Source: G942493215 sp942493215 (lineage in GTDB: Bacteria > Bacillota_I > Bacilli_A > RF39 > UBA660). Taken from it: a DNA stretch of 64,000 nucleotides. This document shows, piece by piece, positions 18,016 to 26,884 of this stretch. Location of the stretch: NCBI GenBank assembly GCA_942493215.1, contig OW818670.1, forward strand, positions 62,001-126,000, written 5' to 3'. Each line of letters begins with the position of its first letter. Positions within the stretch are counted from its first letter, which is position 1. The translations under genes and the position numbers were made by a program. Under the pieces are notes generated by a model. That model saw only the letters and a list, made by a program, of their open reading frames with translations. It was not told where the DNA came from and made no database searches.

Positions 18016-19801
18016 TTTCTTCCTCCTTGTTATAATTATTTAGAAATTGTTTAAAATTTACGGCTACATTATTAGGTAAAATACTCTCTAATTCCTCAAT
18101 ACTAGCACTTGCCATTTTGGTAATAGTTTTATACTTCTTTAGTAATTCTTTCTTTCTTTTACTACCAATTCCCTCAATATTATCTAAAACGCTTTCTAGA
18201 CTACCTTTACTACGTATTTGTTTATGATAATTAATCGTAAAATTATGGACTTCATCTTGGATTCTTTCTAGATAATAGAATAGATTACTTTTCTTATCAA
18301 TCATTATTTCCGTAATGGGGTTAAATGCGAGCAGCGCATTAGTAGCATGATAATCGTCTTTCTTTAAACCAACAACGGGAATATTTAAATTAAGACTATC
18401 AACCACTTCCCTAGCAGCATTTATTTGACCTAATCCTCCATCTACAATAATTAGATCAGGTCTTACTTGATTTTCTTTTAAAACCCTAAAATACCTTCGA
18501 TAAATAACCTCTCGCATCGTGTTATAATCATCATTTTTATCAAATGTTATTTTAAATTTGCGATACCCATTTTTATATGGTTTACCATTAACAAATACAA
18601 CCATCCCACTAACATTAAAAGAGCCAAATAAATTAGAATTATCAAATATCTCGATCCGATCTAATTTATCTAATTTTAAAATATTCATTAATTCATTATT
18701 AGCATCAATCGTTTTTTCTTCATCTTTTTTAATTAACTCTATTTCTTCTTCTAATGACTGTTTAGCATTATCATTAGCCATCTTAACTATCTTGTCTTTT
18801 ACCCCTTTAGTAGGCTTCTTAACACTTATATCAAAGAATGATGTTAATAATTCGTTATCAACAATATCAGGCACTAATATCTCTTTTGGAAGTAAAACAT
18901 TAGTACTATAGAAATTAGCAATATATCTCGTTAATTCTTCAGATTGTTCATCAATTAAAGGAATAATTTTAGAATGTTGTTCAATAATCTTACCACTTCT
19001 AATGAAGAATACTCTAATACTTAAATATCCTTTATCAATATAATATCCAAAAACATCACGATCAATGTTATCACTGATTTCTACTTTTTGTTTATTTAGT
19101 GTAATGGTTATATAATCTAATAATGCTTTTAATTCTTTAGCTTTTTCATAATGCATTAATTCACTTTCTTTGAGCATATCATTTTTTAGTTTTTCAGTTA
19201 CTATTGAATGATCACCTTTTAAGAATTTTATTATTTCATCACTCATTTGCTTAATGGCAAGTGGGTCAACATTATTAGTACAGTATCCTAAGCATTGATT
19301 AATATGAAAATATAAACAAGGCTTTTTAGCATATGTTGTACACTTTCTTAAGGGATATAGTCGATTTAACAAGTTAACTGTTTCCCTAGCTGCATAAGCA
19401 TTAGGATATGGTCCAAATAAACGATGATTATTAGTTTTTTTACGGCTTAAACTTCTAACAACTAATAGACGTGGAACTCTCTCATTAGTTAATTCGATAT
19501 AAGGATAACTTTTATCATCACGCATTAAAATATTGTATTTAGGATCATTTTCTTTAATAAGATTTAATTCTAAGATTAATGATTCGGTCTCACTACCAAC
19601 CACAATATAATCAAAATCAACTATCTCACTTACTAGTTTAGCAGTTTTCCCTGTATGAATACCACGAAAATAAGAACTTAAACGATTCTTTAATTTCTTT
19701 GCTTTACCAACATAAATAATAACATTATCAATATTTTTCATTAAATAACATCCTGGTTCATTTGGGACTATTGATAACTTCTTCTTAATCATAGATATCA
19801 T
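18005..19801 (-). CDS. uvrC: Excinuclease ABC subunit C
   Basis: UvrC (598 residues) makes both incisions in nucleotide excision repair. The GIY-YIG domain is at residues about 12-85 (GCYLMKN, IYVGKAKKLKNRL), a UVR domain lies near 200-235, the RNase-H-like nuclease domain has IFDNSN and DLIIVDGGLGQINAA, and a helix-hairpin-helix ends the protein (IEGIGSKRKKELL). I choose the ATG at 19799-19801: AGAGGTG lies six bases before it, and the GTG nine bases upstream is part of that site. The stop is TGA, which shows UGA is not read as Trp. Confidence 0.95.
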   Translation of the reverse strand: MISMIKKKLSIVPNEPGCYLMKNIDNVIIYVGKAKKLKNRLSSYFRGIHTGKTAKLVSEIVDFDYIVVGSETESLILELNLIKENDPKYNILMRDDKSYPYIELTNERVPRLLVVRSLSRKKTNNHRLFGPYPNAYAARETVNLLNRLYPLRKCTTYAKKPCLYFHINQCLGYCTNNVDPLAIKQMSDEIIKFLKGDHSIVTEKLKNDMLKESELMHYEKAKELKALLDYITITLNKQKVEISDNIDRDVFGYYIDKGYLSIRVFFIRSGKIIEQHSKIIPLIDEQSEELTRYIANFYSTNVLLPKEILVPDIVDNELLTSFFDISVKKPTKGVKDKIVKMANDNAKQSLEEEIELIKKDEEKTIDANNELMNILKLDKLDRIEIFDNSNLFGSFNVSGMVVFVNGKPYKNGYRKFKITFDKNDDYNTMREVIYRRYFRVLKENQVRPDLIIVDGGLGQINAAREVVDSLNLNIPVVGLKKDDYHATNALLAFNPITEIMIDKKSNLFYYLERIQDEVHNFTINYHKQIRSKGSLESVLDNIEGIGSKRKKELLKKYKTITKMASASIEELESILPNNVAVNFKQFLNNYNKEEENEN

Positions 19802-19820
19802 AGTAAGCACCTCTAATAAT

Positions 19821-19829
19821 ATTATAACA
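19821..19829 (-). promoter_or_regulatory. Promoter of uvrC (extended -10)
   Basis: TGTTATAAT on the minus strand, 19 bases before the uvrC start; no clear -35. Confidence 0.65.
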
Positions 19830-19849
19830 TAATAAACTTCTTTTAAAGG

Positions 19850-19878
19850 TTGTTATTATCCTAATAATTAGTTATAAT
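19850..19878 (+). promoter_or_regulatory. Promoter of yigZ
   Basis: TTGTTA (19850-19855), a 17-base spacer and TATAAT (19873-19878) face rightwards, divergent from the uvrC promoter. Confidence 0.75.
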
Positions 19879-19893
19879 TTAGATGGTGATATA

Positions 19894-20460
19894 ATGCTTA
19901 CAATAAAAAATAATGTTAATAATACAATTGTTATTAAAAACTCTAAATTTATGGCTTACTTATATAAAGTAACCAATGAAGAAGAAATAAGTAATATTCT
20001 AAATCAATTAAAAAAAGAATATAAAGATGCTAATCACTATTGTTATGCTTATATAATTGATAATATCAAAAGATTTAATGATGATGGTGAACCAAGTGGT
20101 ACCGCCGGTATGCCCATTCTAAATGTTTTGGAAAAGAATAATTTAAATAATGTTTTAGCTGTTGTTATTAGATATTTTGGCGGTATTAAATTAGGTGCTG
20201 GTGGTCTAGTTAGAGCTTATACTAAATCGATTACCGAAGCACTTAAACAGACTGTATTAGAAGAACAAACAAAAATTTATTATGTTAAAATAACATTCAA
20301 TATTGATAAATTAAAGACCATAGATAATATTCTAAATAATGTAACCATAAATAATAAAATGTTTAATGATAATGTTATTTATGAATTTAATATCAAAGAA
20401 CAACAAAAAGATTTAATTGAACAATTAAAAAAAATAGTTAATGAAATAGAAATTCATTAA
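19894..20460 (+). CDS. yigZ: YigZ/IMPACT family protein
   Basis: This 188-residue protein belongs to the YigZ (UPF0029/IMPACT) family. The N-terminal domain contains the hallmark DANHYCYAYII, DDGEPSGTAGMPIL and VVIRYFGGIKLGAGGLVRAY segments (residues about 48-110); a smaller ferredoxin-like C-terminal domain follows. The yeast relative acts in translational control, but the bacterial role is unsettled. It is the only clear plus-strand gene of the window and diverges from uvrC across a 92-base shared promoter region. A bidirectional terminator overlaps its stop. Confidence 0.92.
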   Translation: MLTIKNNVNNTIVIKNSKFMAYLYKVTNEEEISNILNQLKKEYKDANHYCYAYIIDNIKRFNDDGEPSGTAGMPILNVLEKNNLNNVLAVVIRYFGGIKLGAGGLVRAYTKSITEALKQTVLEEQTKIYYVKITFNIDKLKTIDNILNNVTINNKMFNDNVIYEFNIKEQQKDLIEQLKKIVNEIEIH

Positions 20461-20466
20461 CTATTT
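20432..20466. terminator. Bidirectional terminator between yigZ and the 20474 gene
   Basis: A 14-bp stem (AAATAGTTAATGAA with TTCATTAACTATTT) has U-runs on both strands. It serves both convergent genes and overlaps the last codons of yigZ. Confidence 0.9.
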
Positions 20467-20473
20467 TTATTTA

Positions 20474-21904
20474 TTATCTTGATTTAAGATACAATGAAGT
20501 ATCAAAGCTTCCATGATCCTTAAATAAAATATCACTAATTGAATCACTTCGTCCTTGGGCTGCATAAACTTGCTCATCTATAGATATTTCTTTTTTCCAA
20601 GAAAACAATGCAAAATCAATTGGAGTAATTAAAGTATGAATTTTTACTCTTTGCCCATCAGAAGAAATAAAACAATTATCACAAACTAAATCATCACCAT
20701 CCCTCTGCAAACTATAAGTTGCAAAAGATTTCTTTTCCAAATAATCTGCTTTGCTTCCATATTCTTCTGTAACTATTTTATTACAACCTCGTTGCACGTC
20801 AATAATTCTTTCAATATTACTGTCATCAATATTTTCGTTTCTATAAGTTGTAATCACATTATTTGTTAGGCAATGTACATGATTATCAAATGCCTTGTTT
20901 GAGTAGTGTTCCTCTACTTTTATTAGAAAGTAAATGTTATAATCAGCAATTTCTAATGCATCCCAATTATCATTGACCCAATAATACCCAATTTCCACAT
21001 TAGACTTTCTATCTTTAGCAATATCCGTAAGTAGTTCCGGTAAACCATCTTTGCTTAACGAATATTCACTAATAACTACTCTTTTACCAGAGTCATTAAT
21101 ATATGATGTATTCAAACAATCCCTTACATCTTTTCCTGATACAGCCGTTGTAATATAATTGATTGGTTGTTCTTTTAATTCATGAATTTGATAAAGAGTA
21201 TGGCATAACACATTAGGCTCATCCGCACCATAAGCCCTTACTTTTTGTTGTAATTCATCTAAAAGTTTTTTCAAATCATTATTCTTGGCTAAAATAGCAC
21301 CATCAGCTACTAATTTTTGAATATCAAGATAAATAGAATATATAATTTCTTCTTCTTCATCTTCAATATCATTACCATAAAACTTTTTTAAATCAGCATT
21401 TTGGTGCACTAATTCAAGATAAATATAATATTTAACCTCTTGAAAACATATATATATCTGATATGCTGTATCTAAACTAAAACTATCAATTACTAGCAAG
21501 CTTATAAATCTTTTTTGTAATAAATCAATCTTATCATACATATCTTTTAGTTCAATATCAGAACTACCAAAAACACTTTTTTTAAATTGCCTTGATTGAA
21601 CAATAATAGCCTTAGCAATCTCCTGATATCTTGCCATTTCATTGTCTGCATTAGAATCCATTGGTGAGCGTGGTTGTGAAAAAACATCTTCAATAATTAT
21701 TTCCTTTCCATGCTCAATATTAGAAATAGATCTTGCAAATATATTGAAAACAATATTTGTTTTTGGACCATAATAATTAAAATAATCTTTTATTCCTTGT
21801 TCCCAATTATCTAAAAAAGCCAAATTGTTATTACCTTTGACTCTTTCAGCATAAAGGCGACTTGATGATGAATATAACTCTCTAAGTACTGTGTATGATA
21901 TCAT
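20474..21904 (-). CDS. Protein of unknown function, 476 residues
   Basis: I do not recognise this soluble protein. It has no signal peptide or transmembrane helix. Residues about 100-230 look helical and acidic, with a Glu stretch (DIEDEEEEI); the C-terminal half looks mixed alpha/beta, with a Cys pair in DDLVCDNCF near residue 420. ATAGGAGG stands well placed before the ATG. It is a single gene that converges with yigZ. Base composition is like that of its neighbours. Confidence 0.75.
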   Translation of the reverse strand: MISYTVLRELYSSSSRLYAERVKGNNNLAFLDNWEQGIKDYFNYYGPKTNIVFNIFARSISNIEHGKEIIIEDVFSQPRSPMDSNADNEMARYQEIAKAIIVQSRQFKKSVFGSSDIELKDMYDKIDLLQKRFISLLVIDSFSLDTAYQIYICFQEVKYYIYLELVHQNADLKKFYGNDIEDEEEEIIYSIYLDIQKLVADGAILAKNNDLKKLLDELQQKVRAYGADEPNVLCHTLYQIHELKEQPINYITTAVSGKDVRDCLNTSYINDSGKRVVISEYSLSKDGLPELLTDIAKDRKSNVEIGYYWVNDNWDALEIADYNIYFLIKVEEHYSNKAFDNHVHCLTNNVITTYRNENIDDSNIERIIDVQRGCNKIVTEEYGSKADYLEKKSFATYSLQRDGDDLVCDNCFISSDGQRVKIHTLITPIDFALFSWKKEISIDEQVYAAQGRSDSISDILFKDHGSFDTSLYLKSR

Positions 21905-21959
21905 CTTATGTACCTCCTATTATAATTGTAATATTTTTTATATAAAATAGCAATATTTA

Positions 21960-23276
21960 TTAGCTTATATTAACACCTGTATAATAGTGTTTTAAAATAT
22001 CTATATAACCATAACCGGATTTAGCCATACCATTAGCACCATATTGACTTAATCCCACCGCATGTCCATAACCACGAGTTGTAAATGTTACCATATCCCC
22101 ACTAACACTCATATCAAAGTCGGTTGATCTAAGACCTAATAAATTACGAATATCAACTCCTAAGAATGTTTTATCCCCTACTTTAATAGAGACAATATGA
22201 TTACTTGTATCACGCTCTAATATTTCAATAATGGTACTATCATTAATGGCTAGTCCTAAAGTATTACCAACACTTACAATATCTTTTGTTATAGTTTTTA
22301 AATAACTGCTAGCACTTAAATCCCATGGACTTTCAACTGTTTTTAGGTAAGGAATACTATAGCCCCATACAATAATAGGATCTTCAGTATAGCCATTATT
22401 AGTTGAGTGATATACCGCATCAATATATTTACCTTGATAAGTTATATATTGTCCATCCGTGGCGTTCACCGCATTCTTAATCTTATTATAATAGGTATTA
22501 TAACTACCACCCCATTTACTTTTTAATTGATTATTATCTTCATATACTTGCGTAGAAACTGTATCTGTTAAACGTTTATTTTGGCTTTTAGCTTTCAATG
22601 TATATGTCCTAGCTGCCACTGCTTGAGCTTTTAATGCTTCTGTTTCAAAAGAGGCAGGCATTTCAGCCGCAACTACCCCAACAAGATAATCTTCTAACTC
22701 TAAAGTTACTACTGAACCATTACTACGATATACGGTAACCGGATTGTTTATAGTTGGTGTTGGTGGGGTGGGATTAGAAGGAACTGACGGTGAAGGAGTA
22801 GTTGAATTATTATTAGTTGTATTTGGAGTTGCTGTATTATTCTGAACTTGGTTATTAGATGAAGTATTATTATTACTACCAGAAGAAACATTGGTATTAG
22901 ATTTTGATGTACTTGCTGATGGAGTTTGGGTATTAACCTTTTCTTCATTGACTGGAGCACTAGGTAAGATATTATTTGGAGTATTATTTTTTTCAGTAAT
23001 ACTAGTAATTACAGGTATATTACTTGATAAGACATATTCAACTTTATTTTGTTTAGGTGCAAATAATAATGAACCTATAATTATTCCATTAGCAATTAAT
23101 ATTATTTTAGTACCATTAAATAATATTTTTTTATCTTTAATATACTGGGATATTTGATGTAAGATAGTTGTTTTCTTTTTTATACCTGATAAATTACCAA
23201 ATTCATAATTAAAATCAAAATATAAATATAATATTTCTTTATTATTCTTACTTATAATTTTATAATTTGTTATCAT
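21960..23276 (-). CDS. SpoIID/LytB domain peptidoglycan lytic protein
   Basis: This 438-residue protein has a short N-terminal region, one transmembrane helix (about residues 50-72, KIILIANGIIIGSLLF), a Thr/Ser/Asn/Pro-rich spacer, and a C-terminal SpoIID domain from about residue 190. The catalytic segment is VVAAEMPASFETEALKAQAV, whose Glu is the proposed lytic transglycosylase acid; RGYGHAVGLSQYGA is the second hallmark. I place the start at ATG 23274-23276 (GTGGTGACTTT upstream), because the longer frame crosses the terminator of the preceding gene. It may act in wall remodelling; no other sporulation gene is visible. Confidence 0.88.
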   Translation of the reverse strand: MITNYKIISKNNKEILYLYFDFNYEFGNLSGIKKKTTILHQISQYIKDKKILFNGTKIILIANGIIIGSLLFAPKQNKVEYVLSSNIPVITSITEKNNTPNNILPSAPVNEEKVNTQTPSASTSKSNTNVSSGSNNNTSSNNQVQNNTATPNTTNNNSTTPSPSVPSNPTPPTPTINNPVTVYRSNGSVVTLELEDYLVGVVAAEMPASFETEALKAQAVAARTYTLKAKSQNKRLTDTVSTQVYEDNNQLKSKWGGSYNTYYNKIKNAVNATDGQYITYQGKYIDAVYHSTNNGYTEDPIIVWGYSIPYLKTVESPWDLSASSYLKTITKDIVSVGNTLGLAINDSTIIEILERDTSNHIVSIKVGDKTFLGVDIRNLLGLRSTDFDMSVSGDMVTFTTRGYGHAVGLSQYGANGMAKSGYGYIDILKHYYTGVNIS

Positions 23277-23318
23277 AAAGTCACCACTATTAGTATTAAC
23301 CAATATTATAAAACCATT

Positions 23319-23345
23319 AAAAAAGATTCCTACAGGAATCTTTTT
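23319..23345 (-). terminator. Terminator after the RsgI-like gene
   Basis: AAAAAGATTCC pairs with GGAATCTTTTT around TGTA, followed by more U. It sits between the RsgI-like gene and the SpoIID start. Confidence 0.88.
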
Positions 23346-23346
23346 A

Positions 23347-24267
23347 TTAACCATTCTTTTTTTGGCGGGCATTTTGTATTTGTTCTTTTATATTACTAGA
23401 AAAACCTTGATTTTCTAGAGCATCTTTAACCTTTTCTTTATACTCTTTAACTTTTTCTTTTATCTCCGTTTTTTTATTTTTTATTAATTCTTTGGCTGCT
23501 GTATTTTTTTGTTCTTCGGTCATATTAGTTATATCAATATTATTATTCTTTAATAAAGTATCACGATAAGTTTTAACTTTATTTTGATAAGTTGTTTTTA
23601 ATTTTTCCTTAGCAGCTTTTAACTTAACATTGTTATTAACGTTATTCTTACGAGCATCTTTTATTAATTGTTGAATTTCCTTAATAGACTTATCAACTAA
23701 ATCTTCTACTTTTAAAGTAGAGTTTAGAACAATAGCTTTATCAATAAGTAACATTTTACCATTACTTACATCATACTTATCGGCTTGTTGTTTTAAGGCA
23801 TCAGTTAGTCCATATGCAACAACAACAGCGGCAGCTTCTCTTCTTTCTAAACGCTTATTAACGCGATTTATGACACGATCTTCTAAAGTCTTACGAGTAG
23901 TTTCATTATCATTCATTGTTGTAACAATTACCTGATTATCATCAGCATATTCATCAAGATAACCGGTATCAACTGTGGTATCAATAACAGTATCTATCGC
24001 ATCATCAACATTTTTTCCAACTAAATTTAAGTCTGATGTTACAACGGCTGCATCATCATTAATATTAATAACTTCTTTAACAACACTTTGATCATTAACT
24101 GCTAGCTCAATTTCGGGATTAATACTTATAGACACATAACTTAATTGTTCAGTTTGATTATTATTATTTGTGTTATCATTATTCTTAACAAATTTAAACC
24201 AATATACTCCACCCACTACTACAGCTACGGCTGTAATAGATAAAACCATTTTTAAAGTATCTTTCAT
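23347..24267 (-). CDS. RsgI-like membrane protein lacking the anti-sigma domain
   Basis: This 306-residue protein starts directly with a transmembrane helix (residues about 7-25), then a domain like the extracytoplasmic middle part of RsgI anti-sigma factors: YVSISINPEIELAVN, followed by VGKNVDDAIDTV and TGYLDEYADDNQVIV. In RsgI proteins the Asn-Pro bond here is self-cleaved; the Asn-Pro is present. The normal cytoplasmic sigma-binding domain is missing. The C-terminal third is Lys-rich and strongly helical, probably coiled coil. It lies 44 bases downstream of ftsK and ends in a strong terminator. Confidence 0.7.
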   Translation of the reverse strand: MKDTLKMVLSITAVAVVVGGVYWFKFVKNNDNTNNNNQTEQLSYVSISINPEIELAVNDQSVVKEVININDDAAVVTSDLNLVGKNVDDAIDTVIDTTVDTGYLDEYADDNQVIVTTMNDNETTRKTLEDRVINRVNKRLERREAAAVVVAYGLTDALKQQADKYDVSNGKMLLIDKAIVLNSTLKVEDLVDKSIKEIQQLIKDARKNNVNNNVKLKAAKEKLKTTYQNKVKTYRDTLLKNNNIDITNMTEEQKNTAAKELIKNKKTEIKEKVKEYKEKVKDALENQGFSSNIKEQIQNARQKKNG

Positions 24268-24311
24268 TTTCTGTATTCCTTCCTTCTATTATTATTAACT
24301 AAAATGTTTTT

Positions 24312-26498
24312 TTAATCATCATTATTCTTATCCAATTTAACAAGTACTTCTCGTGGTTTAGCGCCATTGCTTGGTCCCACTATACCACGTTCCTCCAATA
24401 AATCAATAGCTCTAGCTGCTCGATTATATCCTAATCTAAATCTTCTTTGTAATAAAGAAGCACTAGCTTTTCCTTGCGTAACAACAAATTCCACTATTTC
24501 ATTATAAAGAGGTTCTTCGGTAGCATCATGTTCTTCAACCATCGTTGTGGCACCCATTTCTTCTTCATCCATAATAAGTGTATTATCATAATGAGCTTTT
24601 TGTTGTGAAATGGTATAATCAACAACCTCTTTTATTTCTTCCTCCGAAATATATGTACCTTGAACACGAAGAGGAGTATTCTCACCCATTGGTAAGAATA
24701 GCATATCACCACGCCCTAATAATTTTTCAGCTCCCATACCATCTAAGATAGTACGCGAATCAATACTACTACTTACGGCAAACGCTATACGTGATGGAAT
24801 ATTAGCTTTAACTATACCAGTAATAATATCCGTTGATGGACGTTGTGTTGCTACAATTAAATGAATTCCTGCTGCTCTAGCCATTTGCGTAATACGTAAG
24901 ATAGAATCTTCTACTTCTTTAGCCGCAATTAACATTAAATCCGCTAATTCATCGATAACTACAACGATAAAAGGAATCTTACGTAACTTTTCACTATCAG
25001 GCAAGGTACTGTTTTTCTTTTCGACATACATATTATATCCAGCAATATTTTTAGTACCCGTTTCACTAAATAAATCATAACGTCGTTCCATCTCAACACA
25101 TATTTTCTTTAATGCCACATTAGCTCTTTTGGGATCTGTTACAACAGGCGCTAATAAATGTGGTGCTCCATTATAAACACTTAATTCAACTTTTTTAGGA
25201 TCAACTAAAACTAATTTTACTTCATCAGGTTTAGCTCGCATTAAAATAGAAATAATCATACTATTAATACATATTGATTTACCTGATCCGGTTGCTCCCG
25301 CTACCAATAAGTGGGGAGTTTTATTAATCTCACAAAATATCGGATTACCCATAATATCTCTGCCTAAAGTAACTAATAATTTATTATCATTATTTTTAGG
25401 GACAAGCTCTAATATTTCTCTTATTGTTACCATCGCAATTGTTTGATTAGGTATTTCTACCCCGATTGTATTCTTACCCGGTATTGGAGCTTCAATACGT
25501 ACATCTTTAGCCGCTAAGGCTAACGCTATTTCTTTATTAATAGCTAAAACACGATTTAATTTGGTACCTGCTTTTAATTCCATCTCATATTGGGTAACGG
25601 CTGGTCCAATATGAACTGATACAACTTTACCCTCCAAATCAAAATCATGGAAAACTGTTTCTAATACTTTAACATGTTCTTTAATACTAGCTTGATTAGC
25701 TTCATTATTAATTTTAGGAGGCTTCTTTAATAAATTAAGTGATGGATAATGATACATATAATTAACTGGTTCTTCATCACTATTATTCGGCACTGGTTGA
25801 ACAACTTCATCAATCTTATCTTCATGTCTTATTAATTCATCAACACTTGAAATGACAATTTTATTATCTTTTTCATAATTAGTAGCCGCAGCCGCTACCT
25901 CTTGCTCATCTTTTAAACCTTTTCTAAAATGTAATTTATCTTTTACTTTATCACCACTCCACTTGATTAAATCATAAATAGAGAAGCCTGTAAACATAAC
26001 AATACCACATATAATTAAAGTCCATATAACAATTTTAGTTCCTTCAATATCAAATAATTTTACAAATAAAACGGAAAATAATGCCCCTAATATTCCTCCT
26101 CCTTCAACGTTATTAATAACAACTGTGGAAGCCATAAAATTATTAATTGTTTCTTTCAATATATTCATTAACACTAATTTGTTTTGCATAATATAGCTGG
26201 TATGAGAGAATGTTAATACGCCTATACAAATAAGATATAATCCCACTGTTCTAGAAGTAAAGAATTTCACTTTTTCTCTTTTAATCATCATTATTAATCC
26301 AATAATAGCAATAATACCAAGTAATACATTATACCAAGTACCCACTAAAAAAGATGAAAAGTTGCTAATAGCTTTTCCTACTATACCAAAGCGTCCAAAC
26401 CCAATAATAGCTATTAAGATTAATAATAAGCCAACGAGTTCAACACTATACTTTTTCTTCTCTTTTTGTTCATCCTTGCGTTTCTTCTTCTTTGCCAT
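24312..26498 (-). CDS. ftsK: DNA translocase FtsK/SpoIIIE
   Basis: This 728-residue motor pumps chromosomal DNA through the division septum. It has about four N-terminal transmembrane helices (residues 20-180), a linker, and a RecA-like motor with Walker A GATGSGKS near residue 401 and Walker B IVVVIDELADLM. The C-terminal gamma winged helix that reads polar DNA signals is present (ASLLQRRFRLGYNRAARAID). The protein is shorter than many FtsK because the linker is short. AGGAGGTACACT precedes the ATG. Confidence 0.95.
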   Translation of the reverse strand: MAKKKKRKDEQKEKKKYSVELVGLLLILIAIIGFGRFGIVGKAISNFSSFLVGTWYNVLLGIIAIIGLIMMIKREKVKFFTSRTVGLYLICIGVLTFSHTSYIMQNKLVLMNILKETINNFMASTVVINNVEGGGILGALFSVLFVKLFDIEGTKIVIWTLIICGIVMFTGFSIYDLIKWSGDKVKDKLHFRKGLKDEQEVAAAATNYEKDNKIVISSVDELIRHEDKIDEVVQPVPNNSDEEPVNYMYHYPSLNLLKKPPKINNEANQASIKEHVKVLETVFHDFDLEGKVVSVHIGPAVTQYEMELKAGTKLNRVLAINKEIALALAAKDVRIEAPIPGKNTIGVEIPNQTIAMVTIREILELVPKNNDNKLLVTLGRDIMGNPIFCEINKTPHLLVAGATGSGKSICINSMIISILMRAKPDEVKLVLVDPKKVELSVYNGAPHLLAPVVTDPKRANVALKKICVEMERRYDLFSETGTKNIAGYNMYVEKKNSTLPDSEKLRKIPFIVVVIDELADLMLIAAKEVEDSILRITQMARAAGIHLIVATQRPSTDIITGIVKANIPSRIAFAVSSSIDSRTILDGMGAEKLLGRGDMLFLPMGENTPLRVQGTYISEEEIKEVVDYTISQQKAHYDNTLIMDEEEMGATTMVEEHDATEEPLYNEIVEFVVTQGKASASLLQRRFRLGYNRAARAIDLLEERGIVGPSNGAKPREVLVKLDKNNDD

Positions 26499-26523
26499 AG
26501 TGTACCTCCTAGATCATATATTC

Positions 26524-26532
26524 ATTATAGCA
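26524..26532 (-). promoter_or_regulatory. Promoter of ftsK
   Basis: TGCTATAAT is a perfect extended -10, 25 bases before the ftsK start. Confidence 0.75.
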
Positions 26533-26562
26533 CAACCCTATTTTATCTTCAAGTAAAGCATT

Positions 26563-26618
26563 AAAAAAGAATTAGTTGTGAACTAAATTAGATCCACTTC
26601 TAACACTTTCTAATTCTA
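26563..26618 (-). terminator. Terminator at the end of the 29983-26637 unit
   Basis: AGAATTAG pairs with CTAATTCT, enclosing a smaller hairpin (TTAGA/TCTAA), with six U after it. It closes the effector E/partner pair just before ftsK. Confidence 0.8.
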
Positions 26619-26636
26619 TATTATGCTAGTTATAAT

Positions 26637-26873
26637 TTATATACTATATTTTTTTTCCTCTATGCTTTCGTCTTGTCTCTTAGCTAAATATGTTTCCTTG
26701 ATAAGCTCACCATCTCTTTTACACTCTCTTATTATTATTCTGACTGCCTTATCTTTTGTAGTATATCTGTCATCCGAGTCAAAAAAGTGTGCCTCAGAAT
26801 AATCACCACCTGCTGGAGTCATTCCATATATTCTTTGAATACAACCACTTTCCTCTAAATTATTACTATTCAT
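26637..26873 (-). CDS. Small partner ORF of the 1032-residue T7SS effector
   Basis: This encodes 78 residues, charged and soluble, with no membrane segment. AAGAGGTGAAAAT precedes the ATG and lies just past the stop of the large HExxH protein upstream, with only 11 bases between the genes, so it is translationally coupled to it. It shows no clear likeness to the other two small partners (41621-41869 and 43200-43481). Position suggests an immunity protein or export chaperone for that effector; this is inference from layout only. Confidence 0.7.
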   Translation of the reverse strand: MNSNNLEESGCIQRIYGMTPAGGDYSEAHFFDSDDRYTTKDKAVRIIIRECKRDGELIKETYLAKRQDESIEEKKYSI

Positions 26874-26884
26874 ATTTTCACCTC

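Noticed and set aside
22740..22960. Possible repeat array or CRISPR in the AT-rich spacer of the SpoIID gene
   Set aside because: It is a Thr/Asn/Ser/Pro-rich coding linker without regular unit length or spacers.
23277..23372. Longer start for the SpoIID protein
   Set aside because: The longer frame would cross the strong terminator of the RsgI-like gene and overlap that gene; the ATG at 23276 has a good binding site.
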